A stretch of 21,773 nucleotides of DNA, taken from DATGCT01 sp964639325. GTDB taxonomy: Bacteria > Patescibacteriota > Minisyncoccia > UBA6257 > GWB1-50-10. Of the stretch, positions 7,165-13,882 are shown one piece after another. Positions within the stretch are counted from its first letter, which is position 1; each line of letters starts with the position of its first letter. Made by a program: the position numbers and the translations under genes. Where the stretch lies: positions 1 to 21,773 of the forward strand of contig CAZXDO010000045.1 in the NCBI GenBank assembly GCA_964639325.1, given 5' to 3'. The notes beneath the pieces are model-generated. The model was not told where the DNA came from and searched no databases. It saw nothing but the letters and a program-made list of their open reading frames with translations.

Positions 7165-7187
7165 GGTTTCTTTCAAAAAAACCGTTT

Positions 7188-7868
7188 TTATTCTTCGTGA
7201 TGGTCTCTCAAACGAGACACGAGATATGCAGCATAATCCTTTCCGCCAAGGCCAAATGCTAAACCACCGGCTAAAGCTATCATTGCAATAACTCCAGCTA
7301 CCAAAGTATTTATTATATCTTTGGCTACTCCCAATTGGGAAATTGAAGCTAAAAGACCAAAAACAATGATGGCCCACCAAGTTAAAGAACTAAGAAACTT
7401 GTACCCTTTAAGTTTGGCGCTCTTAACCGAAGATAGCACAAGGCTCTTCAAGAAACTGGCTAAAATAATAGCCACAAGCATAATAAGGATTGCTACAATT
7501 ACATTTGGAATGTAAAGCAAGACATCTCTAAGGAACTCAGAAAGTGTTGTAAAACCAAGAATATCAGAGGCGGCCAACAAGAAAACAACTACAATAAACC
7601 AATAAACTATCTTTCCAAAGAATTTACCGCTATCAAGTTTTATTCCGGCTCTGTCAAAAAATTTCTCAACACCTAAACTTCGAAGAAGAGAATCAAGCTT
7701 TACTAAATCAATAGCCTTTTTAACAAAAGCTCCTAAACCAGAAGCTACTATCAAACCCACCAAAAACACTACCAATGCTCCAATAATATCTCCTAAAACA
7801 TTCACAAAACCCATCCAAAGATTTTGTAAAGAACTAACTGTCACAGTTATCCAATCTTGTACTCCCAT
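7188..7868 (-). CDS. TM-helix-repeat membrane protein, CmpX/MscS-related
   Basis: 226 residues with about five hydrophobic helices (around 27-50, 85-107, 118-142, 162-180 and 185-207). The repeated pattern of a helix followed by LxxLG and a charged connector, and the ending LAGGLAFGLGGKDYAAYLVSRL, match the conserved TM-helix family related to small-conductance mechanosensitive channels (CmpX type). The soluble MscS beta-domain is absent, so calling it a functional channel is inference; a role in envelope stress or osmotic response is plausible. The likely -10 (TATAAC at 7879-7874) is only 5 nt before the start, so the mRNA may have almost no leader. The terminator at 7130-7164 follows. Confidence 0.75.
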   Translation of the reverse strand: MGVQDWITVTVSSLQNLWMGFVNVLGDIIGALVVFLVGLIVASGLGAFVKKAIDLVKLDSLLRSLGVEKFFDRAGIKLDSGKFFGKIVYWFIVVVFLLAASDILGFTTLSEFLRDVLLYIPNVIVAILIMLVAIILASFLKSLVLSSVKSAKLKGYKFLSSLTWWAIIVFGLLASISQLGVAKDIINTLVAGVIAMIALAGGLAFGLGGKDYAAYLVSRLRDHHEE

Positions 7869-7873
7869 AATAC

Positions 7874-7879
7874 GTTATA
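7874..7879 (-). promoter_or_regulatory. -10 element directly before the TM-helix protein start
   Basis: TATAAC on the minus strand ends 5 nt before ATG 7868. There is no convincing -35, although TTAGGACA lies roughly 15-17 nt upstream. The rest of the divergent 200-bp gap (7869-8068) is AT-rich, with a weak hairpin at about 8034-8053 and no gene that I can support. Confidence 0.35.
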
Positions 7880-8068
7880 ATTAAACTAACCTTGTCCTAA
7901 AGAAAAAATAATGATATTAGGAACAAGCTTTGTTTTAATTTAATCTCGACCTTTAGTTATTGACATAATTAATACCGTCATAAACAGTTAACAATAAATT
8001 GTCTGTTTTAACAGCTATATATATTATAACATAAAAACCTTTAAAAATAGGTTTAATTCAATAAAAAA

Positions 8069-8509
8069 ATGAAAAAAATATCATCTCAAGTTATTCTATT
8101 AACATTTTTAATTGTGCTTGCTTTTTCTCTAGGTTCTGTATTTAAATTATTTTCAAAGATATCCTGGTATGACGAGTTTGTTCATTTTATAGCCGGCGCT
8201 TGGGTAGCAATATTAATTATATGGATTTCAGAAAAAATAAATTTTCCATCTTTTCTGAAAAAACTTTTTAAAGAAAATTTTGCTCTAACCATAATCACTT
8301 CAACTCTTATAGTAGGACTCGTTTGGGAATTATTTGAATTCGGGATAGTCCAATATCTCCTAAACGTTTATGAATACAAAGCCGGTCTTCAACCAAGCAA
8401 TCTTGATACCTTATCCGATCTTCTAATGGATATACTAGGAGCGGGATTAATTGTCTTTATAAGAAAACGTGGGGGTGTCGGGAACCCCCACGTTAGTTTG
8501 TTCAAATAA
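8069..8509 (+). CDS. Small integral membrane protein, DUF2238/YjdF-like
   Basis: 146 residues with about four membrane helices (6-27, 38-56, 72-92, 120-135). Conserved polar residues sit in or near the membrane: WYDEFVHFIAGAW (32-44), GLVWELFEFG (82-91) and DTLSDLLMDILGAG (113-126). This WYDxxxHFxxG / WExxE / DTxxDLxxDxxGA pattern is that of the YjdF/DUF2238 membrane family, whose function is not known to me. The C-terminal 14 residues (RKRGGVGNPHVSLF) are encoded by the palindromic repeat at 8466-8494, so the natural C-terminus has probably been replaced or extended by repeat insertion. It ends 5 nt from the 3' end of tRNA-Pro on the opposite strand. Confidence 0.7.
   Translation: MKKISSQVILLTFLIVLAFSLGSVFKLFSKISWYDEFVHFIAGAWVAILIIWISEKINFPSFLKKLFKENFALTIITSTLIVGLVWELFEFGIVQYLLNVYEYKAGLQPSNLDTLSDLLMDILGAGLIVFIRKRGGVGNPHVSLFK
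8466..8494. repeat. Palindromic repeat, copy 2 (11-bp stem, 7-nt loop), inside a coding end
   Basis: 8466-8476 pairs with 8484-8494 around the loop GTCGGGA. It shares the 19-nt core with copy 1 (1355-1373). The stem pair just outside the core flank is G-C here and T-A in copy 1, a compensatory change. Confidence 0.8.
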
Positions 8510-8514
8510 TTTTG

Positions 8515-8588
8515 TCGGGGCGACTGGATTTGAACCAGCGATCTCCGCAACCCGAATGCGGCGCCTTAAGCCACTAGGCCACGCCCCG
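8515..8588 (-). tRNA. tRNA-Pro (anticodon CGG)
   Basis: 74-nt cloverleaf: acceptor CGGGGCG/CGCCCCG with the C1:G72 pair typical of bacterial tRNA-Pro, D stem GCCT/AGGC, anticodon stem CCGCA/TGCGG around TTCGGGT (anticodon CGG, G37), and T arm GCTGG-TTCAAAT-CCAGT. The discriminator is A73. CCA is not encoded. It begins 2 nt after the stop of the CCA-adding enzyme gene and is probably co-transcribed with it. Confidence 0.93.
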
Positions 8589-8590
8589 AA

Positions 8591-10066
8591 TTATTTTACC
8601 TTATGCTTTTCTTTCAATTCTCGAATTATCCCTTTCTCAAATTCCTCCTGCTCTTTCTCTCCCGCCTTAGCTTTACTTTCAAGCTCCTCATCGCTTAATT
8701 TAACCAATTCCTTTGCCCTTTTTTCAAGATAATCTTTACTGTTTTTATCCGGTTCATCCAAAATTTCCTCCATAAGAGCGTTTAAAACCCAACCCACTTT
8801 GGGGCCCGGGCTAATACCGGTTATTGCCATCACTTCATCACCGCTAATTTTTAACATCTTTGTTGAAATAGGGTCTCTTTTTACTTTATCAATCATAAAA
8901 AGAAGATGACGATTTTTGTAAGGAACGGCTTTAGGAACACCGGAACCAACTCTATCAGCTTCCCTCAACCTCATCAAATCATCAATATATTCCGAACCAA
9001 CACGACGCAAAAAACGTCTTACTCCAGCCTCGGTAACTTCTCCAACATTATAATAAAAAAGGTGATAACGAACTAAATGAACTACTGCCTCTGATAAATC
9101 TTTAGGAAATTTTAATCTCTTCATAATTTTTTTAGCCATGTTAGCCCCTACCATTTCGTGGTTATAAAATGTAGCCTTTTCTCCTTTTCCTTCTTTAGTT
9201 CTAGGTTTTCCCACATCATGCAAAAGAGCTGCCAACCTAATTTTTAAAGAATAATTATTTTCTGCAGCATATTTTAGAGAACGAATTGAATGTTCCCAAA
9301 CAGTATATATATGATGCTTTGCCTGATCACACCCTATTCCTTCTCGAAGCTCGGGAATTATATGTTCCAAAAGATTTAATTCCTCCAACAACCTTACTCC
9401 TTCATCTGCTTTATCAGCCATTATTATTCTTATAAACTCATCTCTAATTCTTTCCTCTGCCACGTTAGTTAAAAGATTTGCTTTCTTTTCTATCGCTTCC
9501 CTGGTTTCTTTTTCTATCTTAAATCCTAATTCTGTGGCCAACCTAACTGCCCTTAATAACCTCAAGGCGTCCTCGCCAAAACGTTTTTCTGGGTTTCCTA
9601 CTGTTTTAATAATTTTTTTCTTCAAATCTTTTTGTCCTCCATACAGATCAATTAATTCATAATCCGAATTATTAATCTCAAGAGCCGTTGCGTTTATTGT
9701 AAAATCACGGCGGCCAAGATCATCCTCAAGTCTTTTGGAAAATCTAATTTCATCTGGATGACGTTTATCTGAATAATTGCTCTCGACTCTAAAAGTAGTT
9801 ATTTCAACAATTTTTAATCTCTCATCTTCGCTTTCCGTTTTTACGGCTACGGTACCAAAGTTATTTTCATAAACGCTGTCTTCAAATAATTTTTGAATTT
9901 CCTCCGGTTTAGCATTAGTGGTAATATCCCAATCTTTAGGGCCTTTATCCGGAGATATTCCTAACATTACATCACGGACGCACCCTCCTACCGGATACGC
10001 CTCAAAGCCGGCCCCTGAAAGTTGGAGGATAATGTCTTTTACTTCTTTTGGAATATTAAATTTCAT
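8591..10066 (-). CDS. cca: CCA tRNA nucleotidyltransferase with HD domain
   Basis: 491 residues, class II nucleotidyltransferase. The head domain shows YPVGGCVRDVMLG (25-36), DWDITTNA (45-52) with metal ligands D45 and D47, and GRRDFTINA (118-126). The neck follows with KRFGEDALRLLRAVRLATELGF (161-182). An HD phosphohydrolase-type domain is visible as AALLHDVGKPRT (H283, D284). The C-terminal tail is highly charged. The enzyme builds or repairs the 3' CCA of tRNAs without a template. That is needed here: three of the four tRNA genes in the window lack encoded CCA, including tRNA-Pro placed directly downstream. Poly(A) polymerase is related, but the HD domain and motif set favour the CCA enzyme. 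It lies 39 nt after the L,D-transpeptidase gene. Confidence 0.9.
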   Translation of the reverse strand: MKFNIPKEVKDIILQLSGAGFEAYPVGGCVRDVMLGISPDKGPKDWDITTNAKPEEIQKLFEDSVYENNFGTVAVKTESEDERLKIVEITTFRVESNYSDKRHPDEIRFSKRLEDDLGRRDFTINATALEINNSDYELIDLYGGQKDLKKKIIKTVGNPEKRFGEDALRLLRAVRLATELGFKIEKETREAIEKKANLLTNVAEERIRDEFIRIIMADKADEGVRLLEELNLLEHIIPELREGIGCDQAKHHIYTVWEHSIRSLKYAAENNYSLKIRLAALLHDVGKPRTKEGKGEKATFYNHEMVGANMAKKIMKRLKFPKDLSEAVVHLVRYHLFYYNVGEVTEAGVRRFLRRVGSEYIDDLMRLREADRVGSGVPKAVPYKNRHLLFMIDKVKRDPISTKMLKISGDEVMAITGISPGPKVGWVLNALMEEILDEPDKNSKDYLEKRAKELVKLSDEELESKAKAGEKEQEEFEKGIIRELKEKHKVK

Positions 10067-10105
10067 ATTTTCAAAAAATATTTAATTAAAGCACTATCTT
10101 AATTA

Positions 10106-10606
10106 TCAAGTCATTACACAAACTTTAGTATTCTTACCTAATTTACCTAAAATTTCTAGTAAATCACTTCTATTCAAGGCAATGCAACCTTCTGTTGGTT
10201 CATAACTCTCCCTCGCTATATGCATAAAGATGGCACTCCCTTTACCCGGAACCACCGGACTATCATTATAACCCAAAACTACTATTACATCATAAACGCG
10301 GTCTTCGCGCCACAACGATTCTGCGCTACTTTTATAAGGCAAAATCACCTGTTTATTATACATTTCGTCCTCCGGGTTATCACACCAACCATCATTTTTT
10401 AATATCTCCTGAGCCTCAAAAGGAACTTTGGGCAAATCAACTCTATCTTTTCTATACAAAACAAAGCGAATTGGAAAGCACCCAAGAGGTGTGGCCCAAT
10501 CTCCTTCTTTTTTATTCTGAATAACACCACCTTTTCCCAAAGCACACTTATACTCACACCCTTTAAAAAATAAACAACCGTTTGATTTTACTGTAATATT
10601 ATCCAT
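10106..10606 (-). CDS. L,D-transpeptidase (YkuD fold), COG3786-like
   Basis: 166 residues. The family fingerprint runs through the whole chain: KCALGKGGV (20-28), EGDWATPLGCFPI (34-46), DGWCDNPED (72-80), YNKQV (83-87), SLWREDRVYDVIVVLGYND (97-115), and the active site GSAIFMHI (123-130, H129) followed by PTEGCIAL (137-144, nucleophile C141). Such enzymes make 3-3 crosslinks in peptidoglycan or attach proteins to it. There is no signal peptide or membrane helix, so either export is unusual or it acts on precursors in the cytoplasm; this is odd but common in this subgroup. It starts 4 nt after the VTT gene in the murA run. The stop is TGA followed immediately by TAA. Confidence 0.85.
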   Translation of the reverse strand: MDNITVKSNGCLFFKGCEYKCALGKGGVIQNKKEGDWATPLGCFPIRFVLYRKDRVDLPKVPFEAQEILKNDGWCDNPEDEMYNKQVILPYKSSAESLWREDRVYDVIVVLGYNDSPVVPGKGSAIFMHIARESYEPTEGCIALNRSDLLEILGKLGKNTKVCVMT

Positions 10607-10610
10607 AATC

Positions 10611-11300
10611 TTAAAATTTCTTTCTAAAATAGAAAAACAAAAAACCTCCTATATAAAGAACACCGAAAAAAATTGAAACTTCAGTCAAAAAAGGAATCTC
10701 ATAAATTTTTTCACCCAAGTATGTTTGGGCGAAAATCGTAGGAACTAAAGCCAAGGTTGAAGCAACTAAAAACTTTTTAAAATTAATTTTTGTTAAACCG
10801 GCAGCGTAACTAAACAAATCAGAAGAAGTTATCGGATTTAACCTTAATAAAAATATCGCCAGAGTACCATATTTAACAGAAAACTTGTCCAATTTGTTTA
10901 CTACTTTTTCAGGAACTCTTTTTTTAACCCAGTTTCTTCCATAATGCTTAGAAATTTGAAAAGCTAATCCGGCCCCAATTAAATTTCCGAATATTCCAAT
11001 AATCCCTGACTCTAACCAACCAAATACCGCTCCTCCGGCAATATAAAGAATTAACGGAGGAAAAGGAGCAAAAACACATTCAAAAACAATTAATAAAAAG
11101 AATAAAAGAAAAGAAATTTCCTTAAATGAGTTTATTCTTGAAACAATACTTGAAACTTCTCCCGTAAAAGACTCATAAACAAACCCTTTTGAAAAATAAG
11201 AATAAGCAAACCAAGAAACTATTACTAAAAAAATAAATAAAACTAAAATCCCAGAGTATTTTTTCAATTTGCTTTTTTTCATGAACAAAAATTTACCCAT
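10611..11300 (-). CDS. VTT-domain (TVP38/TMEM64, DedA-related) membrane protein
   Basis: 229 residues from ATG 11300, chosen because GAGG lies 6 nt upstream; a TTG start at 11312 and an ATG at 11282 are alternatives. Hydrophobic segments are near 20-40, 60-80, 85-115, 145-165, 170-190 and 205-225. The VTT core is visible: FAPFPPLILYIAGGAVFG, then GNLIGAGLAFQISKHYGR, FLLRLNPITSSDLFSYAAGLT and FLVASTLALVPTIFAQTYLG. Family members move or flip lipids, including undecaprenyl phosphate in some DedA proteins. That would fit its place between murA and an L,D-transpeptidase, but the substrate is not shown by the sequence. Its start overlaps the end of murA by 8 nt. Confidence 0.85.
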   Translation of the reverse strand: MGKFLFMKKSKLKKYSGILVLFIFLVIVSWFAYSYFSKGFVYESFTGEVSSIVSRINSFKEISFLLFFLLIVFECVFAPFPPLILYIAGGAVFGWLESGIIGIFGNLIGAGLAFQISKHYGRNWVKKRVPEKVVNKLDKFSVKYGTLAIFLLRLNPITSSDLFSYAAGLTKINFKKFLVASTLALVPTIFAQTYLGEKIYEIPFLTEVSIFFGVLYIGGFLFFYFRKKF

Positions 11301-12618
11301 TAGAAACCTCAATACTAGCTCCTAGAGCCTTAAGCCTGTGGGCTAAATCTTCGTAACCCCGGCTAATGGAATAAACATTTCTTAATATTGACTCCCCCGA
11401 AGCAGCAAGCATCCCAATCAAGATAATAGCTGCAGGCCTTAAGGCGGGAGGACAAATTATATCAGCGGGCTTAAAATTAGTAGGGCCGTTTATATAAACT
11501 CGGTGAGGATCGGCCAGTATCATATCAGCCCCTAATTTTACAAGCTCCATATAGTAAATAGCACGATTTTCATAAACCCAATCATGAATTAACGTTTGCC
11601 CCTCTGCTCTAGTGGCAATAGGAACAAAAAACGGTAAGTTATCAATATTAAGCCCGGGAAAAGGCCGGGCATAAATCTTTTCTTCCAAAGCTTTAAGTTT
11701 AGATTTCTTTGTTTTTATATCAACAAGGTCCGTGAAACCATTATCTGACTTATATTCATTAACAATCTCATAATGGAACCCCATTTTCTCTAATTTTAAA
11801 AGCTCTAATTCAATAAAGTTTCTAGGTGCTCCTTTAATAGTAATCTCTGAATTTGTGGTAATGGCAATAGAGAGAAAAAGCATAGCTTCAATCGGATCTT
11901 CGCTAAGAGTAAATTCAATATTTTCATTTATTTCTTTGACTCCCTCTATTATTAAATTAGTAGAACCAATTCCCTCAATTTTTACTCCCAATTTTTTTAA
12001 GAAATTACAAAGATCTTGAATCTGATAATTAGCAGAGGCAAACCTTATCTCGGTCCTGCCGGGAATTAAAGCAGCAGCCATAAGTAAGTTTTCGGTTACG
12101 GTGTCACCTGATTCATAAAGAACCACCCTCTGGTCCTTTTTTAAAACATTAGGAGATTTAACTTCGTAATCATTTTCTGTAGCTTTAATATCAACTCCTA
12201 GAAAATCCAAAGCATAAAAATGAGGTTTAACCGTTCTGGAACCCAACTTACAACCTCCGGCTTGAGGAATCTTAAAATGGTTCAGTTTATTAACAAGCGG
12301 TCCAATAAGCATAATAACACTGCGGGTTCTTATAGCAGCTTCTCTGTCAATATTTTCTAAATCAAATTCTTCAGGAGGATTTATTCTTAAACTATACTTA
12401 TCAAGCCACTCAAATCTTACCCCAACACTTTCCAAAACTTCTATTACTCGAAAAACTTCTTCTATGCGAGGAACTTTTCTAAGAATTGTCTTGCCTTTAT
12501 TTATCAAAGAGGCGCATAATAAAGCCACGGCAGAATTTTTAGCCGTGTTTACCTTAATTTCTCCGGATAATTCTTTTCCTCCTTTAATTTCAAAATTAAG
12601 AGATTTCTTACTTTTCAT
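11293..12618 (-). CDS. murA: UDP-N-acetylglucosamine 1-carboxyvinyltransferase
   Basis: 441 residues, slightly longer than E. coli MurA (419). It transfers enolpyruvate from PEP to UDP-GlcNAc, the first committed step of peptidoglycan synthesis. Visible residues are TAKNSA (25-30, with K27 and N28 matching K22/N23), the catalytic loop GGCKLGSRTVKPH (121-133) with C123 in place of E. coli C115, and the C-terminal ADIICPPALRPAAIILIGMLAASG and SRGYEDLAHRLKALGA. Because the active-site Cys is present, fosfomycin sensitivity would be expected from family knowledge. First gene of a murA-VTT-L,D-transpeptidase-cca-tRNA-Pro run. Confidence 0.95.
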   Translation of the reverse strand: MKSKKSLNFEIKGGKELSGEIKVNTAKNSAVALLCASLINKGKTILRKVPRIEEVFRVIEVLESVGVRFEWLDKYSLRINPPEEFDLENIDREAAIRTRSVIMLIGPLVNKLNHFKIPQAGGCKLGSRTVKPHFYALDFLGVDIKATENDYEVKSPNVLKKDQRVVLYESGDTVTENLLMAAALIPGRTEIRFASANYQIQDLCNFLKKLGVKIEGIGSTNLIIEGVKEINENIEFTLSEDPIEAMLFLSIAITTNSEITIKGAPRNFIELELLKLEKMGFHYEIVNEYKSDNGFTDLVDIKTKKSKLKALEEKIYARPFPGLNIDNLPFFVPIATRAEGQTLIHDWVYENRAIYYMELVKLGADMILADPHRVYINGPTNFKPADIICPPALRPAAIILIGMLAASGESILRNVYSISRGYEDLAHRLKALGASIEVSNG

Positions 12619-12635
12619 AATTTAATAACAATTTA

Positions 12636-12663
12636 ACTATACCCTAATATTATCAGAAAACAA
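12636..12663 (-). promoter_or_regulatory. Probable promoter of the murA run
   Basis: TTGTTT (12663-12658) and TATAGT (12641-12636) on the minus strand are 16 nt apart and end 17 nt before ATG 12618. Confidence 0.45.
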
Positions 12664-12733
12664 AAACCACTTCCAAACTAAATATTTTCAATTATAATAA
12701 GACCTGCTCATTTTTATTTGTTTCCAAACAACA

Positions 12734-12761
12734 TTGACACAATAAATAAAAGTAGTATAAT
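12734..12761 (+). promoter_or_regulatory. Perfect sigma-70 consensus promoter
   Basis: TTGACA (12734-12739), a 16-nt spacer and TATAAT (12756-12761). Transcription should start near 12768, giving a leader of about 146 nt before the ATG at 12914. It is the only full-consensus pair I found in the window. Confidence 0.85.
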
Positions 12762-12767
12762 ATAAGC

Positions 12768-12913
12768 ATAAAATAACGTTCTTTGTTAAAACAAATATTA
12801 AATCTATTCCCAAGAAACCAATCTGGTTTCGGGGAGTAGAATGAGGAAGAGTTTTGGACTCTTCCCCATCCTACTCCTCAATATTGTGGAGCGTACTTTA
12901 AAAACCAAGAATT
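12768..12913 (+). ncRNA. Structured 5' leader (or small RNA) upstream of an orphan gene
   Basis: Two stems lie in the predicted leader. The first is GAAACCA/TGGTTTC (12814-12820 with 12824-12830, 3-nt loop). The second is a long hairpin from 12831 to 12879 built of GGAGTAG/CTACTCC, ATG/CAT and GGAAGAGT/ACTCTTCC, closed by the loop TTTGG and broken only by two A-C mismatches, with G-U and G-C pairs at its base. No U-tract follows the second stem, so it is not an obvious terminator. It matches no riboswitch class that I recognise. No clear Shine-Dalgarno precedes ATG 12914. Confidence 0.55.
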
Positions 12914-13396
12914 ATGGAAAGTATTGAAGTAAAAGAAAAAGCAATGAAAGGAAAAAAAGAGTTAATCGAAGAACTAAAAAAGTTTAAAAGCGAACTGGAA
13001 GAAATTCCCAAAAATGGAGGAATTGAATCTTTGATAAGATTTTTCCAAGTCGTATCTTCTTTGCAAGACACAAGTATAATAGAGTTTGCAAAGGAAAGAA
13101 GAAAATTCGGGTTGCAAAAAAGCATGCTGGAAAGATTGAATAGGGAAATTGTTCGAAACGGAAGATGTCCTCACTTTGGAGTAAACCGTTCTTACCCCGG
13201 AGAAAAAATCAGCGAAGACAAAATCTTCCTGGGATGTATTAACGGTCTTTCTATTCATTCCGTTTCTTGGTGGAAAAGCCATCCGGAACCAAATCAAAAA
13301 ACCCTAGAGCATTTAAACAAGCAAGCGAATTTCCTCCTTTCTCGGGACAAGGAAGAATTAATAAGGAGAACCAGTGATCTTTTAAATACTTTTTAA
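12914..13396 (+). CDS. Hypothetical protein, 160 residues, unrecognised family
   Basis: I do not recognise this protein. Residues 1-32 are Lys/Glu-rich and likely helical or coiled-coil; 36-80 look like further helices. A central segment, RCPHFGVNRSYPGEKISEDK followed by IFLGCING, contains C85, H87, C108 and H115 and could bind a metal. WWKSHPEPNQ follows (119-128). The C-terminus (130-160) is again helical and charged. There is no signal peptide and no membrane helix, so it is probably cytoplasmic. It is a single-gene unit: a consensus promoter and structured leader upstream, and its own terminator at 13418-13451. The neighbours on both sides point the other way (murA and tRNA-Ala), so context gives no functional clue. 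Codon use looks ordinary for the window. Confidence 0.75.
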   Translation: MESIEVKEKAMKGKKELIEELKKFKSELEEIPKNGGIESLIRFFQVVSSLQDTSIIEFAKERRKFGLQKSMLERLNREIVRNGRCPHFGVNRSYPGEKISEDKIFLGCINGLSIHSVSWWKSHPEPNQKTLEHLNKQANFLLSRDKEELIRRTSDLLNTF

Positions 13397-13417
13397 GTAT
13401 TTTTCTATTATTCAAAC

Positions 13418-13451
13418 AAACCCTTCTGTTTTTAAACAAAAGGGTTTTTTT
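13418..13451 (+). terminator. Strong intrinsic terminator of the orphan gene
   Basis: The stem AAACCCTT/AAGGGTTT (13418-13425 with 13440-13447) is extended by an inner TGTTT/AAACA pairing and followed by a run of T (13445-13451). It starts 22 nt after the stop codon. Confidence 0.9.
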
Positions 13452-13473
13452 ATAAATAAACCTTAAGACGTTC

Positions 13474-13547
13474 TGGTGGACCTAGGGAGAATCGAACTCC
13501 CGTCTCCGCAATGCGAATGCGGCGTCTTACCACTGGACTATAGGCCC
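13474..13547 (-). tRNA. tRNA-Ala (anticodon CGC)
   Basis: Acceptor GGGCCTA/TAGGTCC, which gives the G3:U70 wobble pair that defines alanine tRNAs, plus A73. D stem GTCC/AGAC is imperfect at the last pair; anticodon stem CCGCA/TGCGG encloses TTCGCAT (anticodon CGC). T arm is GGGAG-TTCGATT-CTCCC. The 3' CCA is encoded (13476-13474), unlike the other three tRNAs in the window. Confidence 0.93.
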
Positions 13548-13634
13548 CAATAATTAATTTTTTAATAATCCAACTTAAGTAATATAATAAAAGACAATAT
13601 TTTGCAAATAAATCACATTTTTATATAATTACCC

Positions 13635-13672
13635 TAAGTGTCCGCAAGCAAAGCTTGCATACGCTACACTTA
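13635..13672. repeat. Nested palindrome between tRNA-Ala and tRNA-Arg
   Basis: The outer stem TAAGTGT/ACACTTA (13635-13641 with 13666-13672) encloses an inner GCAAGC/GCTTGC hairpin (13644-13649 with 13653-13658). The remaining 13548-13708 is AT-rich with no gene visible. Confidence 0.6.
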
Positions 13673-13708
13673 ACAAAAATAAGAATAGATTTTATTTTTA
13701 TTCCATTT

Positions 13709-13780
13709 GCGCCTGTGGTGAAACGGATATCACTACGGTCTTCGGAACCGTCGTTGGGGGTTCAAATCCTCCCGGGCGCA
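13709..13780 (+). tRNA. tRNA-Arg (anticodon UCG)
   Basis: 72-nt cloverleaf: acceptor GCGCCTG/CGGGCGC (one G-U), D stem GTGA/TCAC with A20 in the loop as expected for arginine, anticodon stem ACGGT/ACCGT around CTTCGGA (anticodon TCG), T arm GGGGG-TTCAAAT-CCTCC with one wobble, A73. CCA is not encoded. A 12-nt reverse complement of its T arm lies 75 nt downstream (13845-13856). Confidence 0.93.
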
Positions 13781-13844
13781 CAATGTCTATGCCCTACCAG
13801 AAAAAACAGAATAATCAAAACATTGCCAAAAATAAAAACCTTAA

Positions 13845-13856
13845 AGGATTTGAACC
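13845..13856 (-). repeat. 12-nt antisense copy of the tRNA-Arg T arm
   Basis: AGGATTTGAACC is the exact reverse complement of 13759-13770 in tRNA-Arg, within the 102-bp gap before the aminotransferase stop. Flanking bases do not complete a tRNA. Confidence 0.5.
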
Positions 13857-13882
13857 GGGGAAGGGGTCAGAAAATTGAAAAA

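Noticed and set aside
7869..8068. A small gene or riboswitch in the gap before the DUF2238-like gene
   Set aside because: AT-rich sequence with only a weak 6-bp hairpin and poor promoter-like hexamers; nothing supports a feature.
10106..10108. TGA recoded as glycine (as in Gracilibacteria/SR1)
   Set aside because: The only TGA stop noted is followed at once by TAA, all other genes end in TAA or TAG, and no in-frame TGA interrupts any conserved protein.
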